13,308 bases of DNA, taken from Lentisphaeria bacterium (GTDB lineage: Bacteria > Verrucomicrobiota > Lentisphaeria > Victivallales > UBA1829). The notes under the pieces were generated by a model, which made no database searches, was not told the DNA's origin, and saw only the letters and a program-made list of their open reading frames with translations. Both the position numbers and the translations under genes were made by a program. The stretch is from positions 1 through 13,308 of the forward strand of contig JAGAPM010000214.1 of the NCBI GenBank assembly GCA_017623265.1, written 5' to 3'. Of the stretch, positions 11,747-13,308 are shown piece after piece (position 1 is the first letter of the stretch; every line of letters begins with the position of its first letter).

Positions 11747-13308
11747 ATGCTCCACTGTTCAACCGATAAAGAATATTTCAGACGGGATTTTCAGGAGCCC
11801 GGTCTGCCGGAAACGGGGCTTGGGGCGGATCATCTTGCTGATGCGTTGCGCGATTTTCTTGCCGGAAAAACATTTGAGACGACCCGGCAGGAACATGTGG
11901 CGGCGTTCAACTGGCTGTTGGAAAAGATCCGGATCGGTGTTTCGCCGGATGACCTTTTTGTTTCCCTCGGTTTCTGGGGAAGAAAGCCCATTGAGCAGAT
12001 TATTACGATTCCCCGTTATCAACAGCTTGAATGCACACAATGTGCCGGAACGCTGGAGTCGAAAAATGATTTTATCAACTCCGGATATGGTTGCTTTTTC
12101 TTTGATTACGCACACAATGTGCCGGATTGGCAGAAGATTCTTTCTCTGGGCTTTCCCGGATTACTGAAGCGGGTGGAAGAAGCGGAAAAAGCATTTTATG
12201 CAGCGCATGGGGCACAGGTCACTGACAGTGAAAAAGAATTTTTTGCAGCAGTGAAAAGTGAATATACACAAGTCCTTGCACTGTTGGAACGGATCATTGC
12301 AGAAGCAGAAAAAGTGCAATGTCAGCCGGCAACGATCCGTGCCCTGCGTTCACTCCGGACCGGTGCGCCGGCTTCGTTTTACGAGGCAATGCTGCTGATT
12401 TGGCTGTACTATCAGATTTCCGAATACGGCGATTGTGTTCAAACCCGTTCCTTTGGCAATCTGGATGTGCTGTTGATCGAATATTACCGGCGGGATCTGG
12501 CAGAAGGAACATTTACGGAAGAAGATATCCGGACCATCGTGCGGAATTTCTATTCCAAAGTCAGTGCCATGAAATATTACTGGGGACATCCTTTTTATTT
12601 GGGCGGTACCGGGAAAGATGGCACCAGCGCTTTCAATGAGCTTTCCGTTCTGCTGTTGGAAGAATACGGAAAGATGGGGATTTACGATCCCAAGATCCAG
12701 ATCAAGATCGCAGAAAATACCCCGGATCACATTCTGGATCAGGCTCTGAATCTGATCCGCAGCGGAAAAAACAGTCTTGTATTTGTGGGGGAACCGTGTA
12801 TCCGGTCCACCATGCTCCGCTATGGTTATTCGGAGGAGGAAGCACGAACAGCCGTAGTCAAGGGCTGTTACGAGTATTGTGCTTCCGGTTCGGCTGTGGA
12901 AACGGCACCCTGTATCGTAAATCTGCCCGGCGCTTTGTTGCGCAGTCTGCGGAAAAATTCGTATGCCGCCACTTTTGACGAGTTGTTTGAGCGCTGTATC
13001 AGTGACATCAAAAAAGTTTTGGATCAGGGCATGGCTGTGGCGGATGATTTTGAACAATATCTGGATTGGGTCAATCCGGTTCCTCTTTTCTCCGGGACTT
13101 CGGAAGATGCGCTTGCCCGCGGGATCGAAGTCTATGGCAGGGGTGCGAAGTACAATAATTCCAATATTTGGTTTACCGGTCCTGCCACGGCGGCTGACAG
13201 CCTTGTTATGATCAGGAAATATGTCTACGACCGGAAAGAGATCTCTCTGCCGGACTTTCTGGATCTGCTGGATCACGACTGGGCGGGCGGAGAGAAACTC
13301 CACCGGAA
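11747..13308 (+). CDS. Glycyl radical enzyme (pyruvate formate-lyase-like), partial at the right edge
   Basis: Oxygen-sensitive cytoplasmic radical enzyme of the PFL-like superfamily. The frame is open from ATG 11747 to the end of the window (520 codons; family members have about 750-850), so the C-terminal glycyl radical loop is not seen. Family features in order: APASFYEAMLLIWLYYQ (207-223), SFGNLDVLLIEYYRRDLAEG (235-254), FYLGGTGKDGTSAFNELS (283-300), PKIQIKIAENTP (315-326), and the active-site loop VVKGCYEYC (370-378). Cys374 is the likely thiyl radical and Glu376 the general base, as in GCVEP-type dehydratases and decarboxylases, but here the loop is GCYEY. Pyruvate formate-lyase itself has two adjacent Cys, so this is not PFL. 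An in-frame stop at 11729-11731 makes 11747 the first ATG; its ribosome binding site is weak (AGAGAGA). A radical-SAM activating enzyme would be expected just beyond the edge. The substrate is unknown. Confidence 0.87.
   Translation, partial: MLHCSTDKEYFRRDFQEPGLPETGLGADHLADALRDFLAGKTFETTRQEHVAAFNWLLEKIRIGVSPDDLFVSLGFWGRKPIEQIITIPRYQQLECTQCAGTLESKNDFINSGYGCFFFDYAHNVPDWQKILSLGFPGLLKRVEEAEKAFYAAHGAQVTDSEKEFFAAVKSEYTQVLALLERIIAEAEKVQCQPATIRALRSLRTGAPASFYEAMLLIWLYYQISEYGDCVQTRSFGNLDVLLIEYYRRDLAEGTFTEEDIRTIVRNFYSKVSAMKYYWGHPFYLGGTGKDGTSAFNELSVLLLEEYGKMGIYDPKIQIKIAENTPDHILDQALNLIRSGKNSLVFVGEPCIRSTMLRYGYSEEEARTAVVKGCYEYCASGSAVETAPCIVNLPGALLRSLRKNSYAATFDELFERCISDIKKVLDQGMAVADDFEQYLDWVNPVPLFSGTSEDALARGIEVYGRGAKYNNSNIWFTGPATAADSLVMIRKYVYDRKEISLPDFLDLLDHDWAGGEKLHR

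Noticed and set aside
12350..13303. A 317-codon open frame on the minus strand
   Set aside because: It is antisense to the glycyl radical enzyme gene, which has strong family features throughout this region.
1..13308. tRNA or rRNA genes, CRISPR arrays, insertion sequences, attachment sites
   Set aside because: I looked for cloverleaf-like sequences, regularly spaced repeats, transposase-like frames and long terminal inverted repeats and saw none. The frequent TTCCGG/CCGGA hexamers follow codon choice and are not arranged as a repeat.

Overview
The window carries nine protein-coding genes, one gene remnant and a dense set of promoter-like and operator-like sites. Base composition is close to 50% GC, with frequent CGG (Arg) and CCG (Pro) codons. 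The gene set is a carbohydrate-catabolism island: two AraC-family regulators, an MFS transporter plus the remnant of a second one, two right-handed beta-helix carbohydrate-active proteins, a large predicted alpha/alpha-toroid protein, a metallophosphoesterase, a GNAT acetyltransferase, an M20 amidohydrolase and a glycyl radical enzyme. This fits an anaerobic, glycan-degrading bacterium. The combination, especially AraC regulators beside cytoplasmic beta-helix glycosidases and a glycyl radical enzyme, reminds me of gut or rumen Lentisphaerae (Victivallis-like); that assignment is an inference and is not proved by the sequence.

Layout. (1) 1-1798, minus strand: an AraC regulator (983-1798) followed by an MFS transporter that runs off the left edge (1-915); each has its own promoter-like sequence. 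(2) 1854-4221, minus strand: a GH141-like beta-helix protein (2173-4221) overlapping by 4 nt a short, broken MFS remnant (1854-2176). (3) 4366-8053, minus strand: a tight three-gene operon of a two-domain putative glycosidase (5960-8053), a metallophosphoesterase (4829-5941) and a GNAT acetyltransferase (4366-4824). (4) 8231-10711, plus strand, divergent from (3): an M20 amidohydrolase and a GH28-like protein, 3 nt apart. (5) 10724-11551, minus strand: a second AraC regulator, divergent from a glycyl radical enzyme (11747 to the right edge, plus strand). No gene-free stretch exceeds 300 bases; the longest are 11552-11746, 8054-8230 and 4222-4365, and all three hold regulatory signals.

How the genes may work together (inference): none of the carbohydrate-active proteins has a signal peptide, so they probably act in the cytoplasm on oligosaccharides brought in by MFS transporters, under AraC control. 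The metallophosphoesterase, acetyltransferase and amidohydrolase would handle non-sugar substituents or side chains. The glycyl radical enzyme could process a released polyol or acid under anoxic conditions. Substrates cannot be named from sequence alone.

Regulation: six genes or operons have a promoter-like sequence with the same -10 hexamer, TATATT. Two of these, for the MFS gene and the glycosidase operon, share an identical 12-mer across the -35. Candidate operators include a 21-bp-phased direct repeat upstream of the beta-helix gene, a duplicated 9-mer in the first AraC promoter, and a LacI-type palindrome between the second AraC gene and the glycyl radical enzyme gene.
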